Part shown: piece after piece, positions 7,319 through 16,496 of the stretch
Layout: every line of letters starts with the position of its first letter
Numbering within the stretch: the stretch's first letter is position 1
Assembly (NCBI GenBank): GCA_965215535.1
Contig: OZ244063.1
Span: 1,798,001-1,862,000 of the forward strand
DNA from: Bin94 sp965215535
Lineage (GTDB): Bacteria > Gemmatimonadota > Gemmatimonadetes > Longimicrobiales > Gaopeijiaceae
Length of the DNA stretch: 64,000 nucleotides
Direction of reading: 5' to 3'
The notes under the pieces: model-generated
What the model was told of the DNA's origin: nothing
Seen by the model: the letters and a program-made list of their open reading frames with translations, nothing else
Database searches by the model: none
Position numbers and translations under genes: made by a program

Positions 7319-8742
7319 AGATGTATCGGATCTGTCGCAAACTCCCTGGCTGCGGACTCCTGACGGCCACCCTGGTCGTCCTCGGCTGCAGCGACGAATC
7401 CGCTCCGACGCTTCCCACCGCGACCCCCAACCAGCCCCCGGTCGCCAACTTCTCGATCAATGTCACCGAGGGTGCGGCACCGCTCGAGGTTCGCTTCGAT
7501 GCCAGCGCCTCATCCGACCCCGACGGCACGATCGCAAGCTATGCCTGGGAGTTCGGCGACGGCCAGACCGGTTCCGGGCGCAGCATAACGCACAGCTACG
7601 CTACGGTCGGATCGTACACGCCTGTCCTGACCGTGACCGATGATCGCGGTGCCACCCATTCCCGGAATGGCAGCCCGATTACCGTCAACAGTCCCCCCGG
7701 AAGCGGCGAGCAGCAGATTTCGGGCACCATCTGGCACGATGCCAACGCCGATGGGGTTCACAACGAAGACGAAGACGGAATCCCCGCCATGATCGTTTTC
7801 CTCGATGAAAATGGCGACGGCATTCGCGATTCGACCGAGGTTGCGGTCGTCACCGATGACGACGGCAGCTACCTCTTCGAGGGTCTGGACGCAGACCGAA
7901 GCTACACTGTTACCCAGCAGCTCACGATCGGCTGGACCAATACCGCCCCCGGCCTCGCCGCCCCCGGCACGGCTGCGATCATCGGCGGCTCGGAGGCCAT
8001 TCCACACGAATTTCCCTTCCAGGTTGCCCTCATCAGCACCGATGGGCGCAGACAGTTCTGCGGAGGAACCTTCATCGCGGCCGAATGGGCGCTGACTGCG
8101 GCGCACTGTGTCGATGGGGTCGCCGATCCCGCTGGCATTTCAGTGCTGGCTGGCGCCCACAACAAGCACACCGACGGCGACGTCATCGGGGTTGAGCGCA
8201 TTTACATTCACCCCGCCTACTCGACGCAGGCACCCCTCTCCAACGATGTTGCGCTGCTCAGGCTGAGCGGCCGCCACATGTATCCGCGCATTGAGCTGAT
8301 GACCCCGGAGCAATCCGATCTGGCGGCGCCCGGCACCGAATCAACCGCAATCGGATGGGGCCTTACTTCGGAGGGCGGCGAGTCGTCGGATGTGCTCAAG
8401 AAGCTCAACTCGGTCATTATCTCCAACGATGAATGCCGCACCCATCTGGGCGACAACATCGTTGCCGCTACCATTTGTGCGGGCAAGCTGGGCGCCAGCG
8501 AATCGATCTGCAATGGCGACTCCGGGGGCCCCCTCATGGTTCCCTTCCGCCAGCGCTGGCTCCAGGTGGGCATCGTCAGCTTCGGCACCCAGATCTGCTA
8601 CCAGCCCACCGCCTACGCACGGGTTTCGACATCGGTGGACTATGTTCGGGGCATCGTCCCCCCGGAGCGCTCGGGCTCGTTCGTGGTCGCGTGGAACAGT
8701 GGCGAGAAGGCGGCCGTTCGCGATTTCGGCAACTTCCGGTAG
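7315..8742 (+). CDS. PKD / SdrD-B / trypsin-like serine protease lipoprotein
   Basis: 475 residues. A lipoprotein signal ends VVLGC (Cys25). Residues 40-125 form a PKD domain (YAWEFGDGQ with a following ITHSYATVGSYTPVLTV). Residues 134-205 form an SdrD-B/Cna-B-like module with calcium-loop residues (DANADGVHNEDEDGIP and DENGDGIRDSTE). Residues 222-460 form a chymotrypsin-fold protease. It starts IIGG, a zymogen-like N-terminus that could form the activating salt bridge. The triad is His264 (TAAHC), Asp311 (NDVALL) and Ser403 (GDSGGP), all intact. It is an envelope or surface protease with a ligand-binding stalk. Its ATG overlaps the stop of the coiled-coil gene. Secreted trypsins with such stalks are uncommon in bacteria, so the domain order is worth noting. 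Confidence 0.88.
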   Translation: MKMYRICRKLPGCGLLTATLVVLGCSDESAPTLPTATPNQPPVANFSINVTEGAAPLEVRFDASASSDPDGTIASYAWEFGDGQTGSGRSITHSYATVGSYTPVLTVTDDRGATHSRNGSPITVNSPPGSGEQQISGTIWHDANADGVHNEDEDGIPAMIVFLDENGDGIRDSTEVAVVTDDDGSYLFEGLDADRSYTVTQQLTIGWTNTAPGLAAPGTAAIIGGSEAIPHEFPFQVALISTDGRRQFCGGTFIAAEWALTAAHCVDGVADPAGISVLAGAHNKHTDGDVIGVERIYIHPAYSTQAPLSNDVALLRLSGRHMYPRIELMTPEQSDLAAPGTESTAIGWGLTSEGGESSDVLKKLNSVIISNDECRTHLGDNIVAATICAGKLGASESICNGDSGGPLMVPFRQRWLQVGIVSFGTQICYQPTAYARVSTSVDYVRGIVPPERSGSFVVAWNSGEKAAVRDFGNFR

Positions 8743-8953
8743 GGATGGCCGCCGGGACCGATACACCACCCGGGCGGCGTTGCATTTGCGCCGGAATCGC
8801 TGCGCTTTGCATGGCTCTCTTCCTCCATGAACAGGAAATCCGGAGCGGACAGCCTGCGCCCGGATTCGCCGCCGGGGCTTGTGCAACCTCGCCCGCCCCT
8901 GCAGGATCATTCAGTCAATCCCATCAGAACCCAACCCAATCACCAGAGAGACG

Positions 8954-9460
8954 ATGAACGTGCTCACGACCAACTCCGGCAGCCGCCGATCGGGGCTGCA
9001 CCAGCTTTGCGGCGGTCTCGCCCTGGCCATCTCCGCGCTGGCGGTCGGCGGGTGCGACGCCCTCACCCTGAGCCGCGAACCCGAGGTGGCCCACCTGGAG
9101 CTCTCGAGCACCGATGTGCCGTCGATCACTCTGGTCACCTCGCAGTGGTATATCGAGGTCGAGAGCGCCGATTGCGAGACCCCCGGCGATCCCAACTGCC
9201 CGCGCGACACGCAGCTCGTTCTGGCCGACACCACCACCGTCAACCTTCCCTTCCGGCGCTCCTACCCCTTCACCTCGCGTCTCCAGTTCTATGCCGAGGC
9301 CTACACCTCGCCTGCCGTCGATGCAACTGTGCGCATGAAGGTGGACCTGGACGACAGGGAGTGGTACAACGACGCGCGCCGCCTTCTGGCCATGGATAGC
9401 GAGGGCGAGCAGGAGAAGATCCGCTTCCAGTATCAGTACACCGTTCTCCGGGTTCAGTGA
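8954..9460 (+). CDS. Hypothetical lipoprotein
   Basis: 168 residues. After a basic N-terminus the hydrophobic stretch LALAISALAVGGC gives a lipobox with Cys at about residue 34. The mature part (residues 35-168) is predicted mostly beta, has two internal cysteines close together (CETPGDPNC) that may form a disulfide, and no motif I recognise. The start is set at 8954, just after AGAGAGACG; a frame extending to 8879 lacks a ribosome site. It lies 211 bp after the protease gene and 123 bp before the di-heme gene, all on the plus strand. I assign no function. Confidence 0.6.
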   Translation: MNVLTTNSGSRRSGLHQLCGGLALAISALAVGGCDALTLSREPEVAHLELSSTDVPSITLVTSQWYIEVESADCETPGDPNCPRDTQLVLADTTTVNLPFRRSYPFTSRLQFYAEAYTSPAVDATVRMKVDLDDREWYNDARRLLAMDSEGEQEKIRFQYQYTVLRVQ

Positions 9461-9583
9461 CGCCGGAGCACCCGGGGGGCCGGTGCACGGCACAACCGCC
9501 CATCGCGCCAGGGTTGCCGGGCAGCCGTCTCGGATCAACCGCAGAGCAGGGATTGATTGACTGCCAGAGGTGTGGACCCGGTG

Positions 9584-10864
9584 ATGCATGACGGGGTTTC
9601 CGGGCGCATTCAATCCAGGCCGGAGCTCGTCCGCCTGCCGAGTCCAACCCTGGTCGCCGGCAGAGGGATCCCGGACAACACCCTGCAGGCCAGACGCTGG
9701 CGCTGGCCTGCGGCCCTGTTCCTCGCTCTCGTCGCTGCCTGCCAGCCGCAATCTCCTCTGACGGAGGCCCGACCGGGCGAGCCGCTTCCCGATCTGGACA
9801 GCGCCGGAAGCGCCGCATTTGCCCGGGGTTTTTCCCTCTTCAACCGGCCCTTCAGCGCCGAAACCGGCTTGGGTCCGCTCTTCAATCAGGATCGCTGCTC
9901 ATCGTGTCACGATCTTCCGACCAGTGGCGGTCATGGAGCCGAGGCGGTGACGAAGGCAACACGCTTCAATCCGGTTACGGGGTGCAGCACCCTGGCCGAC
10001 CGGGGGGGCGATCTGCTGCAGACGCAGGTGACCGGGCCGGGTCAGACGGCGGGGCTCACCCCGGAGGACTACCCCGAGGGCACGACCGCCCTGACCGAGA
10101 TGCGCGCACCCGCAGTCTATGGGCTGGGTCTGGTGGCACGAATCGACGAAGAGACAATTCTGCAGAGCGCCGACCCCGATGACGCAGATGGCGACGGAAT
10201 CTCCGGACGGCCGAACCTTGACGCAGAGGGCCGGGTCGGACGATTCGGGCGCAGGGCGCAGCACGCCACCCTTACCGGGTTCATTGCCGAAGCGCTCCTC
10301 CTGGAGATGGGGATCACGAGCCCCGCGCACCCCACCGAGGTCGCGCGCAATGGCGTTCCGATTCCCGCCCCGGCCGATCCTGCACCCGACCCGGAGGCCA
10401 CCGCAGCCGAGGTGCAGCACCTGGTGGACTATATCGATCTGCTGGCGCCGCCCGCGCGCCGACTGCCCGCCGACCCCGCAGCCCTGGCCGCAATCGCAGA
10501 GGGCGAGCGCATCTTCGCCTTCGCCGGCTGCGACGCCTGTCACACCCCGACCTTCACCCTGGCGCCATCGGCCGACCCGGTCTTTGCAGGGGCGCGCTTC
10601 AATCTCTATTCAGATCTTCTGCTGCATGACATGGGACCAGACCTCGCCGACATCTGTGCGCCCGGCACAACGCCCTCGGAGTGGAAGACAGCGCGCCTGG
10701 TCGGCCTCGGACTCCGCTCGGAGTTTTTGCACGATGGCCGCGCCCGGCGAATCGACCGCGCGATTGAGTGGCATGGAGGCGAAGCGGCAGCCGCACGCGA
10801 CACCTTCCTGCGACTGACGCCCGAGGCGCGCGCACAGTTGCTGGCCTTTCTGCAATCGCTGTAA
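9584..10864 (+). CDS. Di-heme oxidoreductase lipoprotein (DUF1111 family), copy 1
   Basis: 426 residues. Two c-type heme sites are present: CSSCH at about 105-109 in the family context GLGPLFNQDRCSSCH, and CDACH at about 316-320. Between them lies an acidic loop DPDDADGDGISGR that resembles a Ca2+ site. DUF1111 proteins are periplasmic di-heme c-type cytochromes annotated as putative thiol oxidoreductases or peroxidases, often near iron-uptake genes. A lipobox is present (LVAAC, Cys53), but the N-terminal extension before it is long. The true start may lie further in than 9584; TTG 9557 is another choice. It faces SusD 1 across a strong hairpin. A second copy lies at 25862-27079. Confidence 0.88.
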   Translation: MHDGVSGRIQSRPELVRLPSPTLVAGRGIPDNTLQARRWRWPAALFLALVAACQPQSPLTEARPGEPLPDLDSAGSAAFARGFSLFNRPFSAETGLGPLFNQDRCSSCHDLPTSGGHGAEAVTKATRFNPVTGCSTLADRGGDLLQTQVTGPGQTAGLTPEDYPEGTTALTEMRAPAVYGLGLVARIDEETILQSADPDDADGDGISGRPNLDAEGRVGRFGRRAQHATLTGFIAEALLLEMGITSPAHPTEVARNGVPIPAPADPAPDPEATAAEVQHLVDYIDLLAPPARRLPADPAALAAIAEGERIFAFAGCDACHTPTFTLAPSADPVFAGARFNLYSDLLLHDMGPDLADICAPGTTPSEWKTARLVGLGLRSEFLHDGRARRIDRAIEWHGGEAAAARDTFLRLTPEARAQLLAFLQSL

Positions 10865-10872
10865 CCGACAAA

Positions 10873-10905
10873 GGGGTGCGACCCCCGCAGAGGGAGTCGC
10901 ACCCC
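10873..10905. terminator. Bidirectional hairpin between convergent genes
   Basis: A perfect 10-bp stem, GGGGTGCGAC (10873-10882) with GTCGCACCCC (10896-10905). The 13-base loop can itself pair CCC with GGG. It sits nine bases after the di-heme stop and 56 bases after the SusD 1 stop on the other strand, where a shared terminator is expected. There is no T-tract on either side, so it may act with Rho or as an mRNA end stabiliser. Confidence 0.6.
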
Positions 10906-10960
10906 GATATCGGGCGAATTCAATCCGAATCCGCCACGCTTATGCCGAAAGCCTGATCAG

Positions 10961-12271
10961 CTAGCTCGTCGGCGAACACCTCTGCGACACGTCGTCGTTA
11001 AGGTTCGGATTGTAGAGAGCTTCGGCGCTCGACATCGGCCACTTGGTGGCACGGCCCGACGGCGGCCGATCGGGATCGTTCAGCTCTGCAAAGACCGCGT
11101 GCATCATGTCGAAGCGGTGCAGGTCAATCAGACGCCATCCCTCCATGAAGTGCTCCGCAAAGCGCTCCCAGAGAAGGATATCCAGCATCTGGGCCATATC
11201 GCCCGGCACCTCGTGGCCGGGCAGGCCCACTGCCGCGCGCAGCTCGTTGAGAACGTCGGTTGCACCCGCAAAATCGCCACTGTTCGCCATCGATTCGGCG
11301 ATAATCAACTGCATTCCATCTGCGTGCAGCATCGGAATCGGCGCAGTTTCGCTGTTGTACTTCCACTGGCTGTAATGCGGGGTCTCGTTGTCGGTGGCAA
11401 CTTCGCCATCGAAGAAGACCGGAAGGCGCATATCCGGCATTCCGCTGAGCGGATCCATCATGTAGCCGGGTTCGTCGCTCTTTTCGATCAGGGGCCACCA
11501 CTTGTGCATCAATCCGGCGGCTTCGTTCCAGTTCTTCGTGGTCAGCGTCACGATCGAGCTACGGCTCTGATCGTTCATGATCGCGTCATACGAGAATCCG
11601 GCCGGGACCTGGGCCGCATCCGACGCGGCTCCGCTGTAGTTGCCCTGAAGCAGGCGCGCTACAGCCCGGCCCGCCTGGGCCGCAGTGCCATATTCGGCAG
11701 TCCGGCCCGCCGCCTGCGCGGTCGCCATGGTCGTGGTGAGCTTCTGTTCGGCCTGGGCAAGCATCTGCATGTCGGTAATTCCGGGGCCCGAGGCCTCGCC
11801 GACCGCTTCGCAGAAGGTCATGCCATTCCAGAGATCCGACAGAGCACCGCCAAGCTGAATCTGAGCCATCATCGGGCTGTTGGCGGCCTCGGCAGCGCCC
11901 ATAACATCGATCAGACGCTGTTCGGAGGCCGTCGCGAACCACTGGTTGCGCAAGAGCGCACTCTGCGTGCCTCCAAGGAGATTTCGCGTGTAGTCGATGC
12001 GGCCATGATCGGTGTCGTCGTACCCCGACCAGGTGCCGGTGTGCTGATAGACATCGGCGAGCAGAGCCTGGTAGATCACCCAGCCATCCACCAATTCGTG
12101 AACGGCGCCCTCGACCCCATTGGCCACCGCCTGCAGAGCGGCGTCCAGGTCGGGCGATGTGTAGCGCTGCGGGTCCGACACGGTCAGAAGGTCGTCGCAC
12201 GCCGCGAGACCGAACGCCATCAGGAGCACGGCAGGCAGGCGCGCCGCCTTCCTCGTCATTTTCGTATTCAT
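10961..12271 (-). CDS. SusD/RagB-like outer-membrane lipoprotein 1
   Basis: 436 residues. The lipoprotein signal ends FGLAAC (Cys about 26), followed by DDLLTVSDP, the usual SusD opening. SusD proteins sit on the outer-membrane surface as lids over the partner SusC barrel and capture ligand. Helical TPR-like segments are visible (LAQAEQKLTTTMATAQAAG, ARLLQGNYSGAASDAAQVP), and the C-terminal region has the family-like LLWERFAEHFMEGWRLIDLHR. Start 12271 is chosen because GGGAGATACGAAG precedes it; ATG 12286 is in frame upstream. The stop of SusC 1 is 19 bp before this start. No glycoside hydrolase or sulfatase is nearby, so a glycan substrate is not indicated. Peptides, siderophores or other oligomers are equally possible. 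Confidence 0.9.
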   Translation of the reverse strand: MNTKMTRKAARLPAVLLMAFGLAACDDLLTVSDPQRYTSPDLDAALQAVANGVEGAVHELVDGWVIYQALLADVYQHTGTWSGYDDTDHGRIDYTRNLLGGTQSALLRNQWFATASEQRLIDVMGAAEAANSPMMAQIQLGGALSDLWNGMTFCEAVGEASGPGITDMQMLAQAEQKLTTTMATAQAAGRTAEYGTAAQAGRAVARLLQGNYSGAASDAAQVPAGFSYDAIMNDQSRSSIVTLTTKNWNEAAGLMHKWWPLIEKSDEPGYMMDPLSGMPDMRLPVFFDGEVATDNETPHYSQWKYNSETAPIPMLHADGMQLIIAESMANSGDFAGATDVLNELRAAVGLPGHEVPGDMAQMLDILLWERFAEHFMEGWRLIDLHRFDMMHAVFAELNDPDRPPSGRATKWPMSSAEALYNPNLNDDVSQRCSPTS

Positions 12272-12290
12272 CTTCGTATCTCCCATGGCT

Positions 12291-15200
12291 CTAGAATCTG
12301 GTTCTGAAGGTCAACTGGAACCTTCGGGGCTGTGGAAGCCCCAGGAAGGGAGAGGTGCTGAAGTCGTCGCCGCCCCGGTACTGCTGATTGGGGTCCGGAC
12401 AGTTGCAGTCGTCCCACCAGTGCAGGTTGTAGCCCGCCAGCGCCAGCGACGATCTGCCCAATCCGATCGAGCTGGTGAGGCTCTCGGGCAGGGTGTAGGC
12501 AATGGTGACTTCCTGCAGACGGATGTGATCGCGCTTGTCGACCGGGCTCACCAGCCGGGTCCGGTCCAGGAGCGAATCGCTGGCCGGGGTCCGAAGGTCG
12601 TTGAGCTTGCAGTTTGCCTGTGTACATTTGCTGGCGTCCAGAAGCTCCAGGAACTCGTCGTAAGCGAGCTGGCGAATGCCATAGCTGCGATCGGAATTCG
12701 ACATGACCGCGCCCCACTCGCCGCGGAACTGCACCGCAACGCGCAATGACTGCCCGATTGCAAAATCGCTGAAGAGCGACCCGAGCTGATTGGGTTGCTG
12801 ATCGCCAACGTAGGTCGAGAACTGCGAACGCGAGTGCCTTCTTTCAGTCGGATCCCAGCCGGTAATGACGCGGCTGAAGGTGTCGAAGATCGGCAGTCCG
12901 ACCCAGAGTCCGCCCAGACGCTCGTAGTAGTCCCAGCGCAGAAGCTCGCCGCTGTCCGAATAGATCGGAATGGAGTCGTTGACGGCAGTCTCGCCCAAAT
13001 CCAGAATCTCGTTGTGAATCCACTCGTAGTTGACGCCGGCGTTCCAGCGGAAGTCGCGGGTGTCTATGATGGTGGCCTGCAGCGAAGCCTCGATACCGCG
13101 ATTGAGGATCTCGCCCACATTCTGTCGCCTGCTTACGCCAAACCCTTCGCTCGGCGGCAGGGCAATGCCAAGGAGCGCGTTCTGGGTGAGTGCGTGCCAG
13201 TAGGTTCCGATCGCACTGATGCGGTCGTTCCACAGACCCAGCTCCAGGCCGCCCTCGTATTCGATCTTGGTTTCGGGTTCCAGATCGGAGTTCCCGGGGT
13301 TGCTCGGAGCCACACCCGGCTGATTGTCCAGAACCGTGTTGGGCACATAGGTCTGGAACTGATCAAAGGGACCCGGAGCCTTCCCGGCCACCCCGACTGC
13401 CCCACGGATCTTGGCGCTGCTCAACAGACTCGGCAGCATGTCTTCGCTCAGGTTATACGCAAAATCTGCCTTGGGGTACACTTGGAAGCCGTAGTTCTCG
13501 CCGAAGGCACTGTTGCCATCGATTCGGACTGCCGCTGTAATAAACAGATTGTTGAAGTCGAATCGGTTCTGTACAAATCCGCCGAGATTGACCTCTTCGA
13601 ACCAGGTTTCGCCTCCGAAGTTCTCTGCGGCCCCGCTGACGGTGGTTACACCCTCACCGGCAAAGCCACGGCCGGTCGCCATTGAGGTTGAAGTCAGATC
13701 CCAGTACCCCTGTCCACCGAAGGCAAGGGTTCCGCCCAAGCCGCCCAGGAAGGGAAGTTCCCAATCCAGGTTGGAGACGTATTCACCTGTGAATTTGCGC
13801 GCCTGTCGATAGCCGATATTACGCTCGCCACGGCGACCGAGGTAGGTATAGTGGCGTCCGAAGGGCATGTAGCGCGTCTTCTGGTCTGCCACTGCATCGA
13901 GTCCAATTGTCGCCCGGTGCGAAAAATTCGGCATCGGGTTGTAATCGAACCCGATCGACCCTGTCCAACGATCCGCATCGGAATAGGTCTGAATCGCCTG
14001 GGCATCGGCCACATTGACATCCAGACCGCCGCCGTAGGGCTCCTCGGCGGTGGCGTTGAGCGGGTTGGCCAGAAGGGCGTTGGTGTAGATGCCCAGCCAG
14101 TTGTTGCCCGACTGCAACGAGTAGATGCGATTTCTCACATAGCCGGAGGTTATCCGAACCGTGAGGTTGTCGCCTGCGGTCCAGTTGAGGTTGACGCGCA
14201 GATTGGCCTTCTTCTGGTCGTTGGGCTTGACCGATCCCTCTTCAAAGGAAAAACCGCCCGAGACAAAGTAGGTCACATCTTCGCCGCCGCCATCGACCGT
14301 CAGGTCGTAGGAGTTGATAAGACCATTCTCGATGAGCGTCTCATTGGGATCCCAGGGCACCGTGCCATCGGCCCCGTAGAAGTTGGAGCGCAGGCTGGTG
14401 GGGAAGTTCGGCCGGTGGCGATTGAATCCGGTCGTTACGGTCATGTTGAAGGAGGCCGGGCTGTTGCTGCGGCCACGCTTCGTGAAGATCTGGATCACGC
14501 CCCCCGATGCTTCGGAGCCATAGAGCGTGGCCGCCGAAGGCCCCTTCAGAACCTCGATCCGGTCGATCTCGTCGGGGTTTAGATCGGAAAGCCGATCTTC
14601 GCCCGCGCCGCCGCTGAAGGCGCAACAGGTGGTAGAGCCGCCGGCGCTGCTTCCCCATTCGACCTGTCTGGAATCCATCCGGACCCCGTCAATGTAGATG
14701 ACGGGCCGCTGGCCAAGGCTGAAGGAGTCGGTGCCGCGAATGCGAAGTTCACGGCCCGCCCCGACACCGCCCACGGTACCGATCGAACGAAGGCCCGGGA
14801 TCCGCCCCTCGAGGGTTTGACTGAAGTCGGAGAGCGGGGTGACCTCGGAGACCGCGCTGACATCGAGCGACGCCGCCGAGGTTCCGAGTTTGCGGCGCTC
14901 CACTGCGCCGGCCGTTCCAGTGACGATCAGTTCGTCCATCGCCACCGCCGAGACTTCCATCTCGAACTGAATGGCTGCGGCACCGCCCGCTGGAACGGTC
15001 ACCTCGCGGGTCGCGGTGCGGTAGCCTACGGAGACGGCCTGAACCATATAGGTGCCCGCTGGCACCCGGTTGATCAGGAAGCGTCCCTGTGCGTTGGTCA
15101 GCACGCCCAGCTCGGTCTCCATCACGCTGATCGAGACGCCGTTGAGCGGCTGTCCGGTGGTGGCCGCGACTGCCTGCCCGGTCACGGTTCCTTCCTGCGC

Positions 15201-15299
15201 AACCACCTGGGTCGGCAGGAGGAGCGCGACCGCGGCTACAGCCGCCAGAAGGGAAATACCCCCCCCCCTCTTAGTGCCGGAGTTGTAGCTGTGAGTCAT
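12291..15299 (-). CDS. SusC/RagA-family TonB-dependent outer-membrane receptor 1
   Basis: 1002 residues. Signal peptide to about residue 35 (ending TQVVAQ), then a carboxypeptidase-like regulatory beta domain (residues 36-110: GTVTGQAVAATTGQPLNGVS), then MDELIVTGTAGAVERRKLG, the SusC TonB-box/plug entry. The plug spans about 130-240 (LRIRGTDSFSLGQRPVIYID, VLKGPSAATLYGSEASGG). A 22-strand barrel follows, ending in an aromatic C-terminus (FQLTFRTRF). It imports a ligand handed over by SusD 1 using TonB/ExbBD energy; those genes are not in this window. A run of ten G sits at codons 11-14 of the signal peptide, so the reading frame depends on its exact length. It is first of a two-gene operon with SusD 1. 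Confidence 0.93.
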   Translation of the reverse strand: MTHSYNSGTKRGGGISLLAAVAAVALLLPTQVVAQEGTVTGQAVAATTGQPLNGVSISVMETELGVLTNAQGRFLINRVPAGTYMVQAVSVGYRTATREVTVPAGGAAAIQFEMEVSAVAMDELIVTGTAGAVERRKLGTSAASLDVSAVSEVTPLSDFSQTLEGRIPGLRSIGTVGGVGAGRELRIRGTDSFSLGQRPVIYIDGVRMDSRQVEWGSSAGGSTTCCAFSGGAGEDRLSDLNPDEIDRIEVLKGPSAATLYGSEASGGVIQIFTKRGRSNSPASFNMTVTTGFNRHRPNFPTSLRSNFYGADGTVPWDPNETLIENGLINSYDLTVDGGGEDVTYFVSGGFSFEEGSVKPNDQKKANLRVNLNWTAGDNLTVRITSGYVRNRIYSLQSGNNWLGIYTNALLANPLNATAEEPYGGGLDVNVADAQAIQTYSDADRWTGSIGFDYNPMPNFSHRATIGLDAVADQKTRYMPFGRHYTYLGRRGERNIGYRQARKFTGEYVSNLDWELPFLGGLGGTLAFGGQGYWDLTSTSMATGRGFAGEGVTTVSGAAENFGGETWFEEVNLGGFVQNRFDFNNLFITAAVRIDGNSAFGENYGFQVYPKADFAYNLSEDMLPSLLSSAKIRGAVGVAGKAPGPFDQFQTYVPNTVLDNQPGVAPSNPGNSDLEPETKIEYEGGLELGLWNDRISAIGTYWHALTQNALLGIALPPSEGFGVSRRQNVGEILNRGIEASLQATIIDTRDFRWNAGVNYEWIHNEILDLGETAVNDSIPIYSDSGELLRWDYYERLGGLWVGLPIFDTFSRVITGWDPTERRHSRSQFSTYVGDQQPNQLGSLFSDFAIGQSLRVAVQFRGEWGAVMSNSDRSYGIRQLAYDEFLELLDASKCTQANCKLNDLRTPASDSLLDRTRLVSPVDKRDHIRLQEVTIAYTLPESLTSSIGLGRSSLALAGYNLHWWDDCNCPDPNQQYRGGDDFSTSPFLGLPQPRRFQLTFRTRF
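15259..15268 (-). repeat. G10 homopolymer inside the SusC 1 signal-peptide coding sequence
   Basis: Ten consecutive C on the plus strand, G on the coding strand, encode the end of KRGGG at codons 11-14 of SusC 1. A one-base slip would put the receptor out of frame within 15 residues of its start. This resembles contingency tracts that switch surface proteins on and off. It could also be an assembly feature. Confidence 0.7.
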
Positions 15300-15527
15300 G
15301 AATCCTCTCCTTGGTATGAGGTCAGTGACTGTGTCTGACGCCGAACACCGTGTCGGCGCCTTCTATTGGTGATCGCGCCCATTGTGGACGCGGAAAACCC
15401 AGAGGATCGGGACCGGAGCTACCGGTTGTTTCAGAGTATGGTGCAGAGCGGGATCGCGCAAATTTCGGGGGTGCGGGGTGCGCCCGGAGCCCTGCCGGCT
15501 CTGGGGCGATCCATCCTTGATCCGGCC

Positions 15528-16496
15528 TCATCGGAAGATCTCGGTCAGGCCCTCCTCCACCCGTTCGGCCAGCGAGCCGACGGCAAGGGCCACGATACGT
15601 GTGGTTTCGCTTCGGATATACCAGGAATCGCGCCCGGCTTCGGGGTCGTGGAGGAGCTCGACAAACCCCAGGGCCTCGCCGGCATCGTCGAGGAAGTCGG
15701 CGCGCAGGACGGGACGGGTACGCACAGGATCCGGGGCGGCTCCGTACCCCCCGATCGCAAGCTGATCGACGCGTTGCATGAAGTTGGCGAAGGCGGCATC
15801 GGGCGCCGCCGTGGCCGGGTCGATCCACTCGCCGGCTTCGGTGCGCGTCATCTCGCGGGTGCGGCCATCGGGCAGCGCGATTCGGACCGTAGCCACATCG
15901 GCCTCGTTGTAGCGGTGCAGCCAGCGCTCCCGGATCGCTCCCTCGCCGAGCGAGAGGGGGCGCGTGATCTCGGCGGCGATGACCCAGGCCGCGCCGCTGG
16001 TGCGATCGTGGACGTAGCGGTCTGCGCCCCCGAAGGCCGAGTCGCCCACCGCAAGAACACGGGTTTCGTCGGCGAAGCGGAGCTCGATCTCTTCGGCGGG
16101 CGAATCCAGGCCGAAGCGCGTCGCCATGGCAGGGGTGAGCGGGCCCAGATCGCGGATGACGCGCAGTGCCGCCAGCCGGGCCACCAGAACGTGGCCGGGG
16201 CCGCCCACCGGGTATTCAAGCGATTCGGGGGCCGTGGACGCACCTGCCGAGTCGGCAAAGAGAGGGCCTGCCTGCTGTCTGCCCCAAAGAAAGACGCCCC
16301 CCTCGTCGGAGCGGCGCTCGATCTCGAGCGTCAACTGTGGACCGGTGTAGCGCACCGCAACCACTTCGGTCGTGTCGCGCTCCCAAACCAGCGGAAGACG
16401 GGTGGTCGCGGGGTCGGGGCGGTCGCGGGTCCAGGTCAGGAAGGCAGCGATCGCGGCCAGGGCAAAGAGCGCGCCGTGCAGCTTGAGTGTCTTCAT
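15528..16496 (-). CDS. DUF4340 protein, last gene of the Gld-like ABC operon
   Basis: 322 residues. An N-terminal signal anchor (LHGALFALAAIAAFLTWTRD) is followed by a periplasmic beta-rich domain of the DUF4340 family. Typical elements are VAVRYTGPQLTLEIERR, the YPVGGPGHVLVARLAALRVI segment and FGLDSPAEEIELRF. DUF4340 genes commonly close operons of GldA/GldF/GldG-type ABC transporters, as here. The ATG at 16496 overlaps the stop of the GldG-like gene (ATGA) and is preceded by GGAGAGCG. The role is unknown; the conserved linkage suggests a periplasmic accessory subunit of that transporter. A longer upstream frame is inside the GldG-like gene and was not used. Confidence 0.82.
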   Translation of the reverse strand: MKTLKLHGALFALAAIAAFLTWTRDRPDPATTRLPLVWERDTTEVVAVRYTGPQLTLEIERRSDEGGVFLWGRQQAGPLFADSAGASTAPESLEYPVGGPGHVLVARLAALRVIRDLGPLTPAMATRFGLDSPAEEIELRFADETRVLAVGDSAFGGADRYVHDRTSGAAWVIAAEITRPLSLGEGAIRERWLHRYNEADVATVRIALPDGRTREMTRTEAGEWIDPATAAPDAAFANFMQRVDQLAIGGYGAAPDPVRTRPVLRADFLDDAGEALGFVELLHDPEAGRDSWYIRSETTRIVALAVGSLAERVEEGLTEIFR

